A stretch of 64,000 nucleotides of DNA. It comes from Thalassospira lucentensis MCCC 1A00383 = DSM 14000 (GTDB taxonomy: Bacteria; Pseudomonadota; Alphaproteobacteria; Rhodospirillales; Thalassospiraceae). The stretch covers positions 558,001-622,000 of the forward strand of contig NZ_ATWN01000001.1 in NCBI RefSeq assembly GCF_000421265.1. The letters run 5' to 3'. Positions 44,761 to 54,659 of this stretch are shown here, in pieces (position 1 is the stretch's first letter; every line of letters starts with the position of its first letter). The position numbers were made by a program, and so were the translations under genes. Under the pieces are notes generated by a model that saw nothing but the letters and a program-made list of their open reading frames with translations, had not been told where the DNA came from and did no database searches.

Positions 44761-45927
44761 ATGACCGAACTCGCCAGGAAAGCACTTTTGCCCGCCGGCC
44801 TGCAGGATGTCCTGCCAGGAACCGCCGCACGGGAAGCTGAAATCCGTGAAAAGCTGATGGCCAGTTTGGCTCATGCAGGCTATGACCGGGTGAAAACCCC
44901 GTTGGTCGAGTTCGAGGAAAGCCTTCTTGAAGGTGCTGCCCCCGAACTTTCCACCCAGACATTTCGCCTTATGGATCCCGAATCACGCCGCATGATGGGT
45001 GTCCGGTCCGATATGACCCCGCAGGTTGGTCGAATTGCTGCAACCCGATTGGTTGATGCACCGCGTCCGCTGCGCCTGTCGTACTCGGGTGATGTTCTGC
45101 GGATCAAAGGATCGCATTTGCGTCCGGAACGTCAGTTCGCCCAGGTTGGTGCCGAACTGATTGGCGTATCAAGTGCCGCAGCCGATACCGAGATTGTTCT
45201 TTTGGCCCTCGAAGCCCTTGATCGCATCAATGTGCCATTTGTTTCGGTTGACCTGAATTTGCCGACTTTGCCCGTACGTCTGTTTGATGCCTTTGGCGTT
45301 AAGGGCGATCAGCGTGAGGCGCTCATTGAGGCGCTTGAGCGTCGTGATGTCGCCGCCCTTAAGGGGATTGATGGCAAGGTGACAGATGTTCTGGTGGCCT
45401 TGCTTGAGGCGGCAGGCCCTGCCAAAACCGCATTGCCAAAACTTAAAAAACTCGAATTGCCGCTTGGCGCGTCTGATGAGCTTTATCGCCTGATTGATGT
45501 TGCCGAACGCGTTCTGGCATCCGGGCTTGATGCGGCATTGACGATTGATCCGGTTGAAATGGCCGGTTTCCGGTATCAAACCGGCGTCAGCTTTACCCTG
45601 TTTGCCAAAAATGTTCGTGGTGAAATTGGCCGGGGTGGTCGTTACCGTGCCGGGGGGGCTTCCGGCGAAGCCGCAACCGGTATGTCGCTTTATATGGACA
45701 GTATCCTGCGCGGCTTGCCGGATGGTGACGCGATCGTGCGTGTTTACCTTCCGCTTGGAACGCCACAGCACGAAGCACGTCAGCTGCGTCTGGATGGTCA
45801 TTACACGGTTGCCGCCCTTGAAGGGGCGGCAGAAGCCAAAACAGAGGACGGCGCACGCGTTGAGGCGCGCCGTATGGGCTGTGATTATATTTACCTTGGT
45901 GGCCAAGTCGTGCCGCTAAGCGCGTAA
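44761..45927 (+). CDS. hisZ: ATP phosphoribosyltransferase regulatory subunit
   Basis: A 388-residue HisZ, a catalytically inactive histidyl-tRNA-synthetase paralogue that pairs with short-form HisG in the first step of histidine synthesis. [19 protein letters not shown] near residue 10, [13 protein letters not shown] near 82 and [15 protein letters not shown] near 120 are class II core segments; the C-terminus ends with [10 protein letters not shown] and a short tail, without the anticodon-binding domain of HisRS. A partner hisG is not in the window. It is 35 bp upstream of purA, the usual order in Rhodospirillales. Confidence 0.93.
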   Translation: MTELARKALLPAGLQDVLPGTAAREAEIREKLMASLAHAGYDRVKTPLVEFEESLLEGAAPELSTQTFRLMDPESRRMMGVRSDMTPQVGRIAATRLVDAPRPLRLSYSGDVLRIKGSHLRPERQFAQVGAELIGVSSAAADTEIVLLALEALDRINVPFVSVDLNLPTLPVRLFDAFGVKGDQREALIEALERRDVAALKGIDGKVTDVLVALLEAAGPAKTALPKLKKLELPLGASDELYRLIDVAERVLASGLDAALTIDPVEMAGFRYQTGVSFTLFAKNVRGEIGRGGRYRAGGASGEAATGMSLYMDSILRGLPDGDAIVRVYLPLGTPQHEARQLRLDGHYTVAALEGAAEAKTEDGARVEARRMGCDYIYLGGQVVPLSA

Positions 45928-45962
45928 CTTTACGAAATCTCTATCGCACAAGGAGTTTTGCG

Positions 45963-47258
45963 ATGACCAATGTTGCCGTGATCGGTTCCCAGTGGGGGGA
46001 CGAAGGAAAAGGCAAGATCGTCGATTGGCTGTCAGAACGCGCCGACGTTGTTGTTCGTTTCCAGGGTGGTCACAATGCCGGTCATACTTTGGTGATCGAC
46101 GGGACGACCTATAAGCTGAGCCTTCTGCCGTCAGGCATTGTGCGTCAGAACAAGCTTTCAGTGATTGGCAACGGTGTTGTTGTTGATCCGTGGGCATTGC
46201 TGACCGAAATTGCGCGCCTGAAAGAACAGGGCGTGGATATTTCGCCGCAAAACCTGCGTGTGGCTGAAAATGCCTGCCTGATCCTGCCTCTGCATGGCAA
46301 CCTCGACCGTGCCCGCGAAGCTGCGGCTTCGGGTGACAACAAGATCGGCACGACCGGTCGTGGTATTGGCCCGGCATACGAAGACCGCGTTGGTCGCCGT
46401 GCGATCCGTGTTGGTGATCTGGCCGATGAGGATTTGCTTGAAGCCAAGGTCGAAAACCTTCTGACCCATCACAATGCGCTTTTGCGCGGTTTGGGCCAGC
46501 CGGAAGTCGATGGCGCCGAGTTGCTGGCACAGCTTAAAGAAATCGCACCGAAAATCCTGCCGTTTTCTGACACGGTTTGGAAATCGCTGAACCAGTTCAA
46601 GGAAGCTGGGAAGCGTATCCTGTTTGAAGGTGCGCAAGGTACGATGCTTGATATTGATCACGGCACGTATCCGTTTGTGACCTCATCAAACACTGTTTCT
46701 GGGCAGGCGGCTGCTGGTTCAGGCATGGGGCCATCGGGTGTTGGTTATGTTCTTGGGATCACCAAGGCATACACCACGCGCGTTGGCGAAGGTCCGTTCC
46801 CATCCGAACTATTTGACGAACACGGTACGCGTCTTGGCGAACGTGGTCATGAGTTCGGTGTTGTGACCGGTCGTAAACGCCGCTGTGGCTGGTTTGATGC
46901 CGCACTTGTCCGTCAGTCGGTCAAGGTCAACGGCATTACCGGTATTGCGCTGACCAAGCTTGACGTTCTTGACGGGTTTGAAGAAATCAAGATCTGCACA
47001 GGCTATGACATTGATGGCACGATCTATGATCATTTGCCCGCAAACCAGCGTCTGCAGGCCAAAGCCAAACCAGTTTATGAAAGCATCGAAGGCTGGTCAG
47101 ATACCACGATGGGGGCACGCAGCTGGGCCGACCTTCCGGCAGCGGCGATCAAATATGTCCGTCGTATTGAAGAGCTGATTGAAGCACCGGTTGCGTTGCT
47201 TTCGACCAGCCCGGAACGTGACGATACCATTCTGGTGCACGACCCGTTCAGCGGATAA
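45963..47258 (+). CDS. purA: Adenylosuccinate synthetase
   Basis: A 431-residue enzyme making adenylosuccinate from IMP, aspartate and GTP. The P-loop [11 protein letters not shown] at residues 8-18 and QGGHNAGHT near 36 are diagnostic, as are [14 protein letters not shown] near 130 and [12 protein letters not shown] near 300. AGGAG lies about 8 bp before the ATG. It is the last gene of the hisZ-purA transcript, followed by a strong terminator. Confidence 0.97.
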   Translation: MTNVAVIGSQWGDEGKGKIVDWLSERADVVVRFQGGHNAGHTLVIDGTTYKLSLLPSGIVRQNKLSVIGNGVVVDPWALLTEIARLKEQGVDISPQNLRVAENACLILPLHGNLDRAREAAASGDNKIGTTGRGIGPAYEDRVGRRAIRVGDLADEDLLEAKVENLLTHHNALLRGLGQPEVDGAELLAQLKEIAPKILPFSDTVWKSLNQFKEAGKRILFEGAQGTMLDIDHGTYPFVTSSNTVSGQAAAGSGMGPSGVGYVLGITKAYTTRVGEGPFPSELFDEHGTRLGERGHEFGVVTGRKRRCGWFDAALVRQSVKVNGITGIALTKLDVLDGFEEIKICTGYDIDGTIYDHLPANQRLQAKAKPVYESIEGWSDTTMGARSWADLPAAAIKYVRRIEELIEAPVALLSTSPERDDTILVHDPFSG

Positions 47259-47283
47259 TATTAAGATTTGTGCCATGCACTGC

Positions 47284-47312
47284 AAAAGCCACCAGTCTCG
47301 CTGGTGGCTTTT
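47284..47312 (+). terminator. Terminator after purA
   Basis: AAAAGCCACCAG pairs with CTGGTGGCTTTT around TCTCG, a classical rho-independent structure. Confidence 0.93.
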
Positions 47313-47478
47313 TGCGTTCTAGATGAAAGACTTGCTGGCACGCTTAGCCATGCCGACGGCTTATAACCGCTTGCTACGGTGTGATATCAGAAGTATCGTT
47401 TTATCAACCTTTTGAGGGTAGCGTATTGATCGTCCCGTCAGGCAGACATTTGGTCAATGCGATGCTGCCACTCAGGGA

Positions 47479-49641
47479 ATGATGCAGTCGGTAATGAATA
47501 TCGGGATCATGGCAGAGCAAGCGGAAGACCAGAAACAGGACGCTTCAAACGACGCTGGGCAAAAACCAGAGATGGACAAGCCCGGCGGTGGTGCGCCTGT
47601 GGACGAAACCGCGGATGCCAAAGCCAATCTGGAAGAAGAAATTTCGACTGGCGGTAAAAATCTGGAAATCGGTAATTTCCGTGTCTTCACCGATTTGCGT
47701 TTACCTGAATTTGATATGGGCCATTGTAAGGCCTATGCCGCAGATAACCTGCGCCGGAGCGAGGGCAATGCATTTGCGCTTGTGACTGACCCGGTTTTGC
47801 CGACACGTTATGATTTGATCAAGTTTCTGTCTGGCGTTCATATGGCGGGCCAGATTGATCTTCTTGATAGTGCTATCGCTCATTGGCCGATTTTCGGGCG
47901 TAAAACCATGGTGCTTTTCTTTGAAAAGCCAAAGGGTGGCCACGTTATCGTTTCTTCTGGCAAGCAGCGATCAATTAATGAACAAGACATCGCCGCATCG
48001 GTGGTCGAGCCACTGATGAATGTGCTTCAGGCACTTGGCGAGAAAGGGCTTACACACCGTGCGGTCCGGGCGACCAACCTTTTCTTCGGCGATCCGGAGG
48101 GGGGTAAAGTTATTCTGGGGGATTGTGCTTCGGGTCCCCCTGGTTATGACCAACCATTGGTGTATGAAACGACTGCACGCATGGCCGCAGACCCTGCAGG
48201 CCGTGGTGTCGGAACCTTGAGCGATGATCTTTATGCGCTGGGCATGACCCTTGCTGAATTGGCAATTGGGCGTCGGCCATTGGCGAATATGACCGATCAG
48301 GAAATCATGGACATTAAATTGTCCAAGGGATCGTTCCAGGCCATCGCGTCACAAGAAAAACTCCCGCTTATCATGATTGAACCTGTACGCGGATTGCTGT
48401 GCGACGACCCCGAAGAACGTTGGGGCTTTGCTGAATTGCACGCATGGCTTGACGGGCGTCGTACCAAGCCGGTTCAGGGAAATACGGAAAAGCGTGCTGC
48501 GCGATCACAAAATATTTCTGGCAAGGATTACTACACTGTGCGCGCCCTTGCCCAAGGGGTTGCCAAAAACTGGGTAAATGCTCTGACACCTTTGCGCGAT
48601 GGCACGGTGGAAATCTGGTTGCGCCGGGGGCTTGGTGACAATGATCGGGCAAAAGCCATGGCCGATGCCATGCGCCAATTACAATGGGCAGGTGCGGATA
48701 AACGATCAGCCGAGGAAGTTCTTGTTGCTCGGTCGATCCTCATCCTCGATCCGAGCGGCCCTGTTCGTTACAAGGGCTTTTCGGCGATGGTCGATGGGTT
48801 TGGTAATATGCTGTCTTATGATGTGCAGCATGGCAGCGGCCCGCAGCGTTTTTCCGATGTTATTGTGCGCGATATTCCTGCTTTCTGGTTTGGCCGCCAG
48901 GAAGGCTACAGCCCTGAAGTGCAACGGCTTCAAAGTGCATATAAAAACCTGCGCTACTACATTCAGCAAAAAAGTGCCGGATATGGGTATGAAAGATGCC
49001 TGTATTCGATGGTGCGGAACCAACATTGCCTAAGTCCGATGATCGAACAGGAATATGTTGTTGATATCGCGCAATTGTTGCCTGCGTTGGAAAAGGCTGC
49101 TGAGAATGTATCGGACGATGCATGGCCGGTAGATCGTCACATCGCAGCCTTTATCGCGACACGCCTCGAAGATGATGTTGAAGGCCAGTTGATGGCGATG
49201 CAAAATCCGTCTGACGAGGTTGAATATAGCCGTGCGATCATCAGTATGTTGGCGGTTGTTCAATGGCGTCACGGGCCGGACAATTTGCAGAACTTGTCGC
49301 ACTGGGTCGCACGTCTGATGGAGCCTGCTGTGAAGGTCTTCCACAGCAAGGCACGTCGTGAACGTGTTGAAACCGAAATTCCGAAACTGGCGAAGCGCGG
49401 CAACCTTGTCGAACTTTACAACCTGATCAACGATGAACAGGAACGTCGTAAGGACCAGTCTGAGTTTGTCGAGGCGGTGGCGGAATATTCCGAAGCCGAA
49501 AGCGAGGTCTTTGATCTTGAATCTTCTGGCCCCGCACGTCTTGAAATGGCCGAAAAAGTCGGGCAGCAGGCAGCTGCATTCGCATCAACCATGATCGCAC
49601 TTCTGACAGTGTCCGCGCTGTTTTTGATGCATATCTTTTAA
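47479..49641 (+). CDS. Membrane-anchored protein-kinase-fold pseudokinase
   Basis: A 720-residue protein. Residues about 70-340 follow a Hanks-kinase layout, but key residues are missing: the VAIK position reads FALVTD, the HRD loop reads HRAVRATN near 193 (Asp absent, Asn kept) and DFG reads GDCAS near 213. The helix-F signature LSDDLYALGMTLAEL is intact. A large alpha-rich region of unknown type (350-690) follows, and one TM helix (FASTMIALLTVSALFLM) ends the chain, leaving nearly all of it in the cytoplasm. The first 50 residues are acidic and disordered. The start is uncertain among ATGs at 47479, 47482 and 47509. The membrane protein gene 9 bp downstream is its likely partner. Confidence 0.75.
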   Translation: MMQSVMNIGIMAEQAEDQKQDASNDAGQKPEMDKPGGGAPVDETADAKANLEEEISTGGKNLEIGNFRVFTDLRLPEFDMGHCKAYAADNLRRSEGNAFALVTDPVLPTRYDLIKFLSGVHMAGQIDLLDSAIAHWPIFGRKTMVLFFEKPKGGHVIVSSGKQRSINEQDIAASVVEPLMNVLQALGEKGLTHRAVRATNLFFGDPEGGKVILGDCASGPPGYDQPLVYETTARMAADPAGRGVGTLSDDLYALGMTLAELAIGRRPLANMTDQEIMDIKLSKGSFQAIASQEKLPLIMIEPVRGLLCDDPEERWGFAELHAWLDGRRTKPVQGNTEKRAARSQNISGKDYYTVRALAQGVAKNWVNALTPLRDGTVEIWLRRGLGDNDRAKAMADAMRQLQWAGADKRSAEEVLVARSILILDPSGPVRYKGFSAMVDGFGNMLSYDVQHGSGPQRFSDVIVRDIPAFWFGRQEGYSPEVQRLQSAYKNLRYYIQQKSAGYGYERCLYSMVRNQHCLSPMIEQEYVVDIAQLLPALEKAAENVSDDAWPVDRHIAAFIATRLEDDVEGQLMAMQNPSDEVEYSRAIISMLAVVQWRHGPDNLQNLSHWVARLMEPAVKVFHSKARRERVETEIPKLAKRGNLVELYNLINDEQERRKDQSEFVEAVAEYSEAESEVFDLESSGPARLEMAEKVGQQAAAFASTMIALLTVSALFLMHIF

Positions 49642-49650
49642 GGGACTGAC

Positions 49651-50124
49651 ATGGCAGCAAGAGGCAGAAAGCCCAAAGGACGCAGCGCATTTTCCGGCTT
49701 GTCGGTTATTGCATCAGCCGTTTTGTTGTTCATGGTTGCGTTGCCGACATTCATTACACTGACGGTGGGGCTATTGCCATCCTTGGTCGCGTTCATCTTT
49801 GACCGCAGCCCGGGACGCATGATGGCGCGTTGTGTGTTTGGGTTGAACTTTTCTGGTGTGGCACCCTACATTCTTGAGCTTTGGCAAGATGGTGCACAGA
49901 CTGTCGGCGGGGCAACACAACAGATTTTCCAGCCACTTGCTCTTTCAATTATGTATGGTGCGGCTGGGTTGGGCTGGTTGCTGTATCTTGCGATGCCGCC
50001 AATTGTTGCAAATGTTCTGAACCTGTCGGCTCAGCGCAGAGTTACCGAATTGCGCAAAAACCAACGCGGACTGATCAAAACCTGGGGCGATAGCCTGATC
50101 AAGGAAGTAGATCGGTCAAGCTAA
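49651..50124 (+). CDS. Small multi-spanning membrane protein linked to the pseudokinase
   Basis: A 157-residue protein with a basic N-terminus (ARGRKPKGR), two or three hydrophobic helices (VIASAVLLFMVALPTFITLTV, SLVAFIF region, and LGWLLYLAMPPIVANVLNL) and a charged cytoplasmic tail ending KEVDRSS. I do not recognise a named family. It begins 9 bp after the pseudokinase stop and shares its transcript, so it may anchor or transmit the pseudokinase signal. A bidirectional terminator follows. Confidence 0.8.
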   Translation: MAARGRKPKGRSAFSGLSVIASAVLLFMVALPTFITLTVGLLPSLVAFIFDRSPGRMMARCVFGLNFSGVAPYILELWQDGAQTVGGATQQIFQPLALSIMYGAAGLGWLLYLAMPPIVANVLNLSAQRRVTELRKNQRGLIKTWGDSLIKEVDRSS

Positions 50125-50168
50125 TTAAGCCTGCACGCAATCAAATCAACGATGTAACAAAAAAAAAG

Positions 50169-50189
50169 ACGGCGGACAATGTCCGCCGT
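50169..50189. terminator. Bidirectional terminator between the membrane protein and rpoH
   Basis: ACGGCGGAC pairs with GTCCGCCGT around AAT, preceded by a long A-run and followed by TAGTTTTG, so it can act on both strands. Confidence 0.88.
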
Positions 50190-50239
50190 AGTTTTGTTTG
50201 ATGGAGGGACGCGTATCAGGAACTCAACCCGAGAAGGGG

Positions 50240-51106
50240 TCAGTGCGGAAGATCAGTGTGAATTGATTTACGGACTTTCTCAAACGCGCGAACTTCGATT
50301 TGACGGATGCGTTCACGCGATATCCCATAAGCAACACTCAGGTTTTCCAGTGTGACCGGGCTTTCCAGCAAGCGGCGTTGTGTCAGAATGTCACGTTCAC
50401 GTTCATTAAGATGCGACATCGCACTTTTGAGCATATCCATACGCTGAAGAAACTCTTCGCGTTTGCCATATGTCGTTTCCTGATCTTCTTCGTTGCTTTC
50501 GATCCAATCAAGCCATTCACCGTCACCTTCCACGCGTACCGGTGCATTTAACGAATGATCAGGACCTGCAAGGCGACGGTTCATCATGATTACTTCGTCT
50601 TCGGTAACGCTCAGCTTGGTGGCGATGAATTCGACCTGTTCTGGCTGAAGATCACCTTCATCAATAGCCTGCATCTGGCTTTTGAGTTTGCGAAGGTTGA
50701 AGAATAGTTTTTTCTGAGCAGCAGTGGTGCCCATTTTGACCAGCGACCAGGAATGAAGGATATATTCCTGAATGGCGGCACGGATCCACCACATCGCATA
50801 TGTAGCAAGTCGGAAACCCTTGTCCGGGTCGAACCGTTTGACAGATTGAAGAAGACCTACATTGCCCTCAGAGATCAGCTCGTTGACGGGCAGGCCATAT
50901 CCGCGATAGCTCATCGCGATTTTGGCCACCAGCCGCAAGTGGCTTGTAATCATGCGCCCTGCGGCGGCATCGTCATCGTGGTCTCGGAAGTCACAGGCGT
51001 ACTGCGTCTCTTGTTCCGGTGTTAGCATCGGGTAACGGCGAATACGCTGTAGATATACAGTCAAACCATCTTGAGAAACTGTTGGAAGTGCATTTCCCTG
51101 TTTCAT
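50240..51106 (-). CDS. rpoH: RNA polymerase sigma-32 (heat-shock sigma factor)
   Basis: A 288-residue group 3 sigma factor directing heat-shock transcription. Region 2 has LISEGNVGLLQSVKRFDP near residue 80 and RLATYAMWWIRAAIQEYIL near 98; the sigma-32-specific RpoH box QKKLFFNLRKLK lies near 130, and region 4 ends with ISRERIRQIEVRAFEKVR. The RpoH box separates it from RpoD. GGGAGG lies 6 bp before the ATG. It is downstream of rluD on the same strand with a 111-bp gap that contains a promoter. Some relatives carry a second rpoH, which cannot be checked here. Confidence 0.96.
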   Translation of the reverse strand: MKQGNALPTVSQDGLTVYLQRIRRYPMLTPEQETQYACDFRDHDDDAAAGRMITSHLRLVAKIAMSYRGYGLPVNELISEGNVGLLQSVKRFDPDKGFRLATYAMWWIRAAIQEYILHSWSLVKMGTTAAQKKLFFNLRKLKSQMQAIDEGDLQPEQVEFIATKLSVTEDEVIMMNRRLAGPDHSLNAPVRVEGDGEWLDWIESNEEDQETTYGKREEFLQRMDMLKSAMSHLNERERDILTQRRLLESPVTLENLSVAYGISRERIRQIEVRAFEKVRKSIHTDLPH

Positions 51107-51164
51107 TGAAGCCTCCCGTTATGCTTCGAAATGGTGCGGTTTATCCCCGAGCACCTTCCATCAT

Positions 51165-51192
51165 GCTATACATGGGTATTAGGCTCCGTCAA
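51165..51192 (-). promoter_or_regulatory. Candidate sigma-70-type promoter of rpoH
   Basis: Read on the reverse strand: TTGACG, 16-bp spacer, TATAGC, about 60 bp before the rpoH ATG. It is the best match in the rluD-rpoH gap; no sigma-32-like promoter was clear. Confidence 0.5.
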
Positions 51193-51217
51193 TGGTGTTT
51201 AGACCATAAAGTCTAGT

Positions 51218-52216
51218 TCAACCTATCTCAATGGATAGGTTTAGGCTTTCAATAAGGGCTATAAGGTCGTCGGGGAGGGGGGCTGTCGTCGAAATAAACG
51301 TACCTGTGTTTGGGTGCACAAACCCAAGGGTTCTGGCATGTAGGGCTTGTTTATTGAATGCGTTCAAAATTTCTTGCGTTTCGAAGTTGAACTTCTGTGA
51401 ATATTTATTCTTGCCGTAAACAGGATCACAGACAAGTGAGTGCCCGATATGGCTCATATGAACGCGGATTTGGTGGGTTCTACCGGTCGCGAGGCGGCAT
51501 TCAACCAGTGATGCCAGCGAGTCGTCGCGTTTTTGCAGTAATTTGTATCTGGTAAGTGCGTATTTCCCCCCAGATTTCAAGACCGTCATTTTCTTGCGAT
51601 TACGCGGACTACGCCCGATGTTTCCTTCGATTTCGCCGTCGCTTTTGGCCGGAACGCCCCACACAACCGCAAGGTATGCTCGGTCGATATTGTCTTTATC
51701 TTCGGAAAACAGGGTCGAAAGACCACGATGTGCGGCATCGTTTTTGGCAACAACCATCGCCCCGCTGGTGTCTTTATCAAGTCGATGGACAATCCCCGGG
51801 CGTCTAACCCCGCCAATCCCCGACAGGCTGTCGCCACAATGCGCGAGCAAGGCATTTACCAGTGTGCCGCTTTCATTGCCTGCGGCCGGATGGACGACCA
51901 TGCCGGCGGGCTTGTTGATCACCAGAAGGTCATCGTCCTCATAAAGCACATCAAGCTTGATATCTTCGGCTTCGGGCAGGGCCGCTTCAGCAGGTGGGAT
52001 CGTAAGGACGAATTTATCGCCGTCTTTGACCTTTCCCGACATTTTCAGAACGGTTTGATCATTTTGCAAAAGATGCCCGTCTTCAATCAGGGACTTGATC
52101 CGGGAACGCGATTGTTCCGGCCATGCATCAGCCAGAACCCTGTCAAGACGTGCACCTTCATCCGCGGACGTGGCGGTATGTTCAAGGATCTCTGTACTCT
52201 GATCGGTTTCGTTCAT
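51218..52216 (-). CDS. rluD: Large-subunit rRNA pseudouridine synthase RluD
   Basis: A 332-residue RNA modifier forming pseudouridines in 23S rRNA helix 69. An S4 RNA-binding domain (ARLDRVLADAWPEQSRSRI, about residues 20-40) precedes the catalytic domain with the essential Asp in GIVHRLDKDTSG near 145, and the conserved GRTHQIRVHMSHIGH near 235. The ATG at 52216 (MNETDQSTE) was chosen because the longer frame begins on a TTG. Neighbour rpoH is often adjacent in related genomes. Confidence 0.92.
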   Translation of the reverse strand: MNETDQSTEILEHTATSADEGARLDRVLADAWPEQSRSRIKSLIEDGHLLQNDQTVLKMSGKVKDGDKFVLTIPPAEAALPEAEDIKLDVLYEDDDLLVINKPAGMVVHPAAGNESGTLVNALLAHCGDSLSGIGGVRRPGIVHRLDKDTSGAMVVAKNDAAHRGLSTLFSEDKDNIDRAYLAVVWGVPAKSDGEIEGNIGRSPRNRKKMTVLKSGGKYALTRYKLLQKRDDSLASLVECRLATGRTHQIRVHMSHIGHSLVCDPVYGKNKYSQKFNFETQEILNAFNKQALHARTLGFVHPNTGTFISTTAPLPDDLIALIESLNLSIEIG

Positions 52217-52507
52217 CTGCCAAATATGTGTTGTTATGCCATGCAAGGCGACATCACTATGACGTCAGGGCAGGCGTGATACCTTTGTTTTGCAGGTTTT
52301 AGCGCGTCTGACGTGTAATGCAATCAAATGAAATGTGGTGACAGACTTTTAATCATGCTTGATCCGCATCACAATCACGGATCAATCCCATTTTGGGAAC
52401 TTGCAATTCGTTGACCATGGCGCTATGGCGTTGACATACGTTTTGCGTGACCAGTTTCACAAGGTCGAAAATGCAGCGATCACACAGTTTTATCGGTTGG
52501 AAATACG

Positions 52508-52894
52508 ATGCGTATCGTTAAGGTTTTAGTTCTTTTTATGGGGGTGCTGATTGTTGTCGGCATTGGTCTGGTGGCCTATGGGCTGTCCCTTGATAAGAAC
52601 GCAGATGATCCAAAAACGACATCGGTTTCACCCGCAACCCCGTCTGTTCCTTTGGCGGGAGATGCGGTGTCATCAAATTCGGCACCAGTCGTGCCCTCTG
52701 TTTCGCTGTCTGCATTTGGCGATATTGCGGTTGATATGGCCCCCGGCGAGAAACTTGTTAGCTATTCACGTCAGGGCAACGATGTGACCCTGCATATCGA
52801 GGGAGATGAGGGCAACGCTTCACGCCTTGTCATCGTATCGATTGAGAAAAAAAAGGTTCTGGGGCGTATCCTGCTTGGATCATCCGCGCAGTAG
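52508..52894 (+). CDS. Small single-pass membrane protein of unknown function
   Basis: A 128-residue protein with an N-terminal helix (VKVLVLFMGVLIVVGIGLVAYG, residues about 4-25), a Ser/Thr/Pro-rich periplasmic linker (about 33-65) and a beta-rich C-terminal end (LVSYSRQGNDVTLHIEG, SRLVIVSIEKK). The layout recalls small alphaproteobacterial membrane-anchored proteins such as the DUF6476 group, but I do not claim membership. It lies 35 bp before the JAMM peptidase gene and may be cotranscribed. Confidence 0.65.
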   Translation: MRIVKVLVLFMGVLIVVGIGLVAYGLSLDKNADDPKTTSVSPATPSVPLAGDAVSSNSAPVVPSVSLSAFGDIAVDMAPGEKLVSYSRQGNDVTLHIEGDEGNASRLVIVSIEKKKVLGRILLGSSAQ

Positions 52895-52929
52895 GCGGCC
52901 ATTCGGGCCAATCAAAAGGAAAACAATGC

Positions 52930-53424
52930 ATGGGGGGGCAGGGCAGTGAACAGAACCGGCAGAACCAAAACCGGGTTTACTTTTCGGCACGCCTGCATGG
53001 AGAAATTCGTGATCTTTGCGCCCTGCATTGGCCTGAGGAAACTTGTGGCCTTCTGATTGCGTCAAACGCCGTTCCTGATCGCGTTCAGCGCGTGGTTGTT
53101 GCCCGAAATGTTGCTGATGAACCGCAAAAGACCTTTGAAATTGATCCGCAAACCTTGATTGATACCCACCGGACCGTCAGGGAAACCGGCGAGGAAATTG
53201 TCGGCTGTTTCCATTCCCATCCGAACGGCAACGCCTTACCATCCAATACCGACCGGGATCGGGCCGATGAACACGCATTCTTGTGGTTGATCGTCGCGAC
53301 CAACCACACCGGCGCACTGGCCAGTGGCATGTATCGTATCATTCATCAAAAAATGATCGATGCCGATAGTGGTGAAAACATCCGCTATTTCCAGCGCTGC
53401 AAACTGATTGAACAAGATATCTGA
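52930..53424 (+). CDS. JAMM/M67-family metallopeptidase
   Basis: A 164-residue Mov34/JAB1-like zinc hydrolase. The JAMM signature is intact: Glu in PEETCGLL near residue 37, and GCFHSHPNGNALPSNTD near 95, giving HxH-x(n)-S-x2-D. Bacterial M67 enzymes cleave isopeptide or C-terminal peptide bonds, for example from sulfur-carrier or ubiquitin-like proteins. The start at 52930 is preceded by AAGGA. No ubiquitin-like, E1 or E2 gene is adjacent, so it may instead process a carrier such as ThiS or MoaD. Confidence 0.88.
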   Translation: MGGQGSEQNRQNQNRVYFSARLHGEIRDLCALHWPEETCGLLIASNAVPDRVQRVVVARNVADEPQKTFEIDPQTLIDTHRTVRETGEEIVGCFHSHPNGNALPSNTDRDRADEHAFLWLIVATNHTGALASGMYRIIHQKMIDADSGENIRYFQRCKLIEQDI

Positions 53425-53475
53425 TCAAGGAAACGCAGGCGATTTGATCGGTGCGCGCATGGGCGGGGGATCGTT

Positions 53476-54570
53476 CTAGGCTTTCAGCGCGCCAGAATTT
53501 TTCGCCTGCTCTGCCGGTGTCCAATGCTGGGTCATCACATGTGCAAGTGCACGAACAAGAGCCCGCTCAACTTTACCGTCATCGGCCATCTTCATCAGAA
53601 TGGAGATGGATTTTTCGATGCTGAAAGGTGGCTTGTAGGACCGGTCTTCGAGCAAGGCGCCCATGATGTCACATATGGTTAAAATGCGCGTTAGATCAGG
53701 AATTTCGGGCGCCGACAGGCCATCGGGATAGCCACTGCCATTGAGATATTCATGATGATGCCGCACACCATGCAGGATCAACGGATCAATATTTCCCTGA
53801 GAAGATAGCTTGTTATATCCATCCATCGGGTGACGCTTGACGATGTCAAACTCATCCGCAGTCAGCTTCCCAGGTTTGTCGAGGATCTCCTCGGGGATCC
53901 AAACCTTACCGATATCATGTAAAAGACCCGCCTGGGTCAGCTTGGCAATGTCTGAATTGCTCATGCCGGTGTTTTGCGCAAATGCACAGGCAATGCCGGT
54001 CACCAGCAGAATATGCTGGAATGTGGATTGGTGATAAACCCGGACTGTGCTGAGCCATTCTGAAATACCGAGATCAGCAATCGAGGCCGCAATGTTCTTA
54101 CCAGCTTCGCTTATTTTATCGATATTGACCGGTGTGTCGTCTTTGGCCTCGTCAAAACTGTCCTGAATGGCTTGGGCACCGGCTTGTGCTGCGGTAATGG
54201 CTGTTTGCCCGGTCATGCCCAAGGCAACGCGGCGTTCTTCAATATGTTTGGCCAATACCTTTTCGGTGATTGGCTTGGTGATGGTCTTTCTGGCTCCCAA
54301 CGCGGTTGCCTGTAGTTCGTCTTGCAAATCGTTTTTGCCAATGGCAAAGATCTGATCCGAACCACGTTGCGATACTTTGCGAAATTCGCGCAATCGGGCG
54401 ACCATTTCCGGATTCCGAAGGTCGACATCAACCAACAAAATCATCGTGCTGCCCGGGATTGGCTTTTGCGGATCAAGCAAACGTACCCCGAACCCCATAA
54501 GTGCTGATGGCAACATATGGCGGTGTTCTTCGTCGCAGAGGACATGGATAATGTTCTGTCTGTCGTTCAC
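53476..54570 (-). CDS. HD-GYP phosphodiesterase with receiver-like N-terminus
   Basis: A 364-residue protein. Residues about 5-120 look like a diverged receiver domain (ILLVDVDLRN, GARKTITKPITEKV), linked by a helical segment to an HD-GYP domain from about 180. The metal motif LLHDIGKVWIP is near 219 and HHEYLNGSGYPDGL near 275, where GSGYPDGL carries the GYP triad. It should hydrolyse c-di-GMP to GMP. The N-terminal Asp sequence is not a typical phospho-acceptor site, so control may be independent of phosphorylation. It is convergent with the JAMM gene. Confidence 0.88.
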   Translation of the reverse strand: MNDRQNIIHVLCDEEHRHMLPSALMGFGVRLLDPQKPIPGSTMILLVDVDLRNPEMVARLREFRKVSQRGSDQIFAIGKNDLQDELQATALGARKTITKPITEKVLAKHIEERRVALGMTGQTAITAAQAGAQAIQDSFDEAKDDTPVNIDKISEAGKNIAASIADLGISEWLSTVRVYHQSTFQHILLVTGIACAFAQNTGMSNSDIAKLTQAGLLHDIGKVWIPEEILDKPGKLTADEFDIVKRHPMDGYNKLSSQGNIDPLILHGVRHHHEYLNGSGYPDGLSAPEIPDLTRILTICDIMGALLEDRSYKPPFSIEKSISILMKMADDGKVERALVRALAHVMTQHWTPAEQAKNSGALKA

Positions 54571-54659
54571 CGCGGCCCGCTATTTAAAGTGTTACCTTTG
54601 TTATTCCTGTCGACTTATACCTGTATGAGATGAAATTCAACTATAAGCATTTATTCATG

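Noticed and set aside
45169-45906. A 245-residue reverse-strand frame across hisZ
   Set aside because: Shadow of hisZ; its composition is typical of antisense reading and it has no domain.
52217-52507. Small gene or RNA in the gap between rluD and the small membrane protein
   Set aside because: No frame with a start, ribosome-binding site and plausible composition, and no strong hairpin was found.
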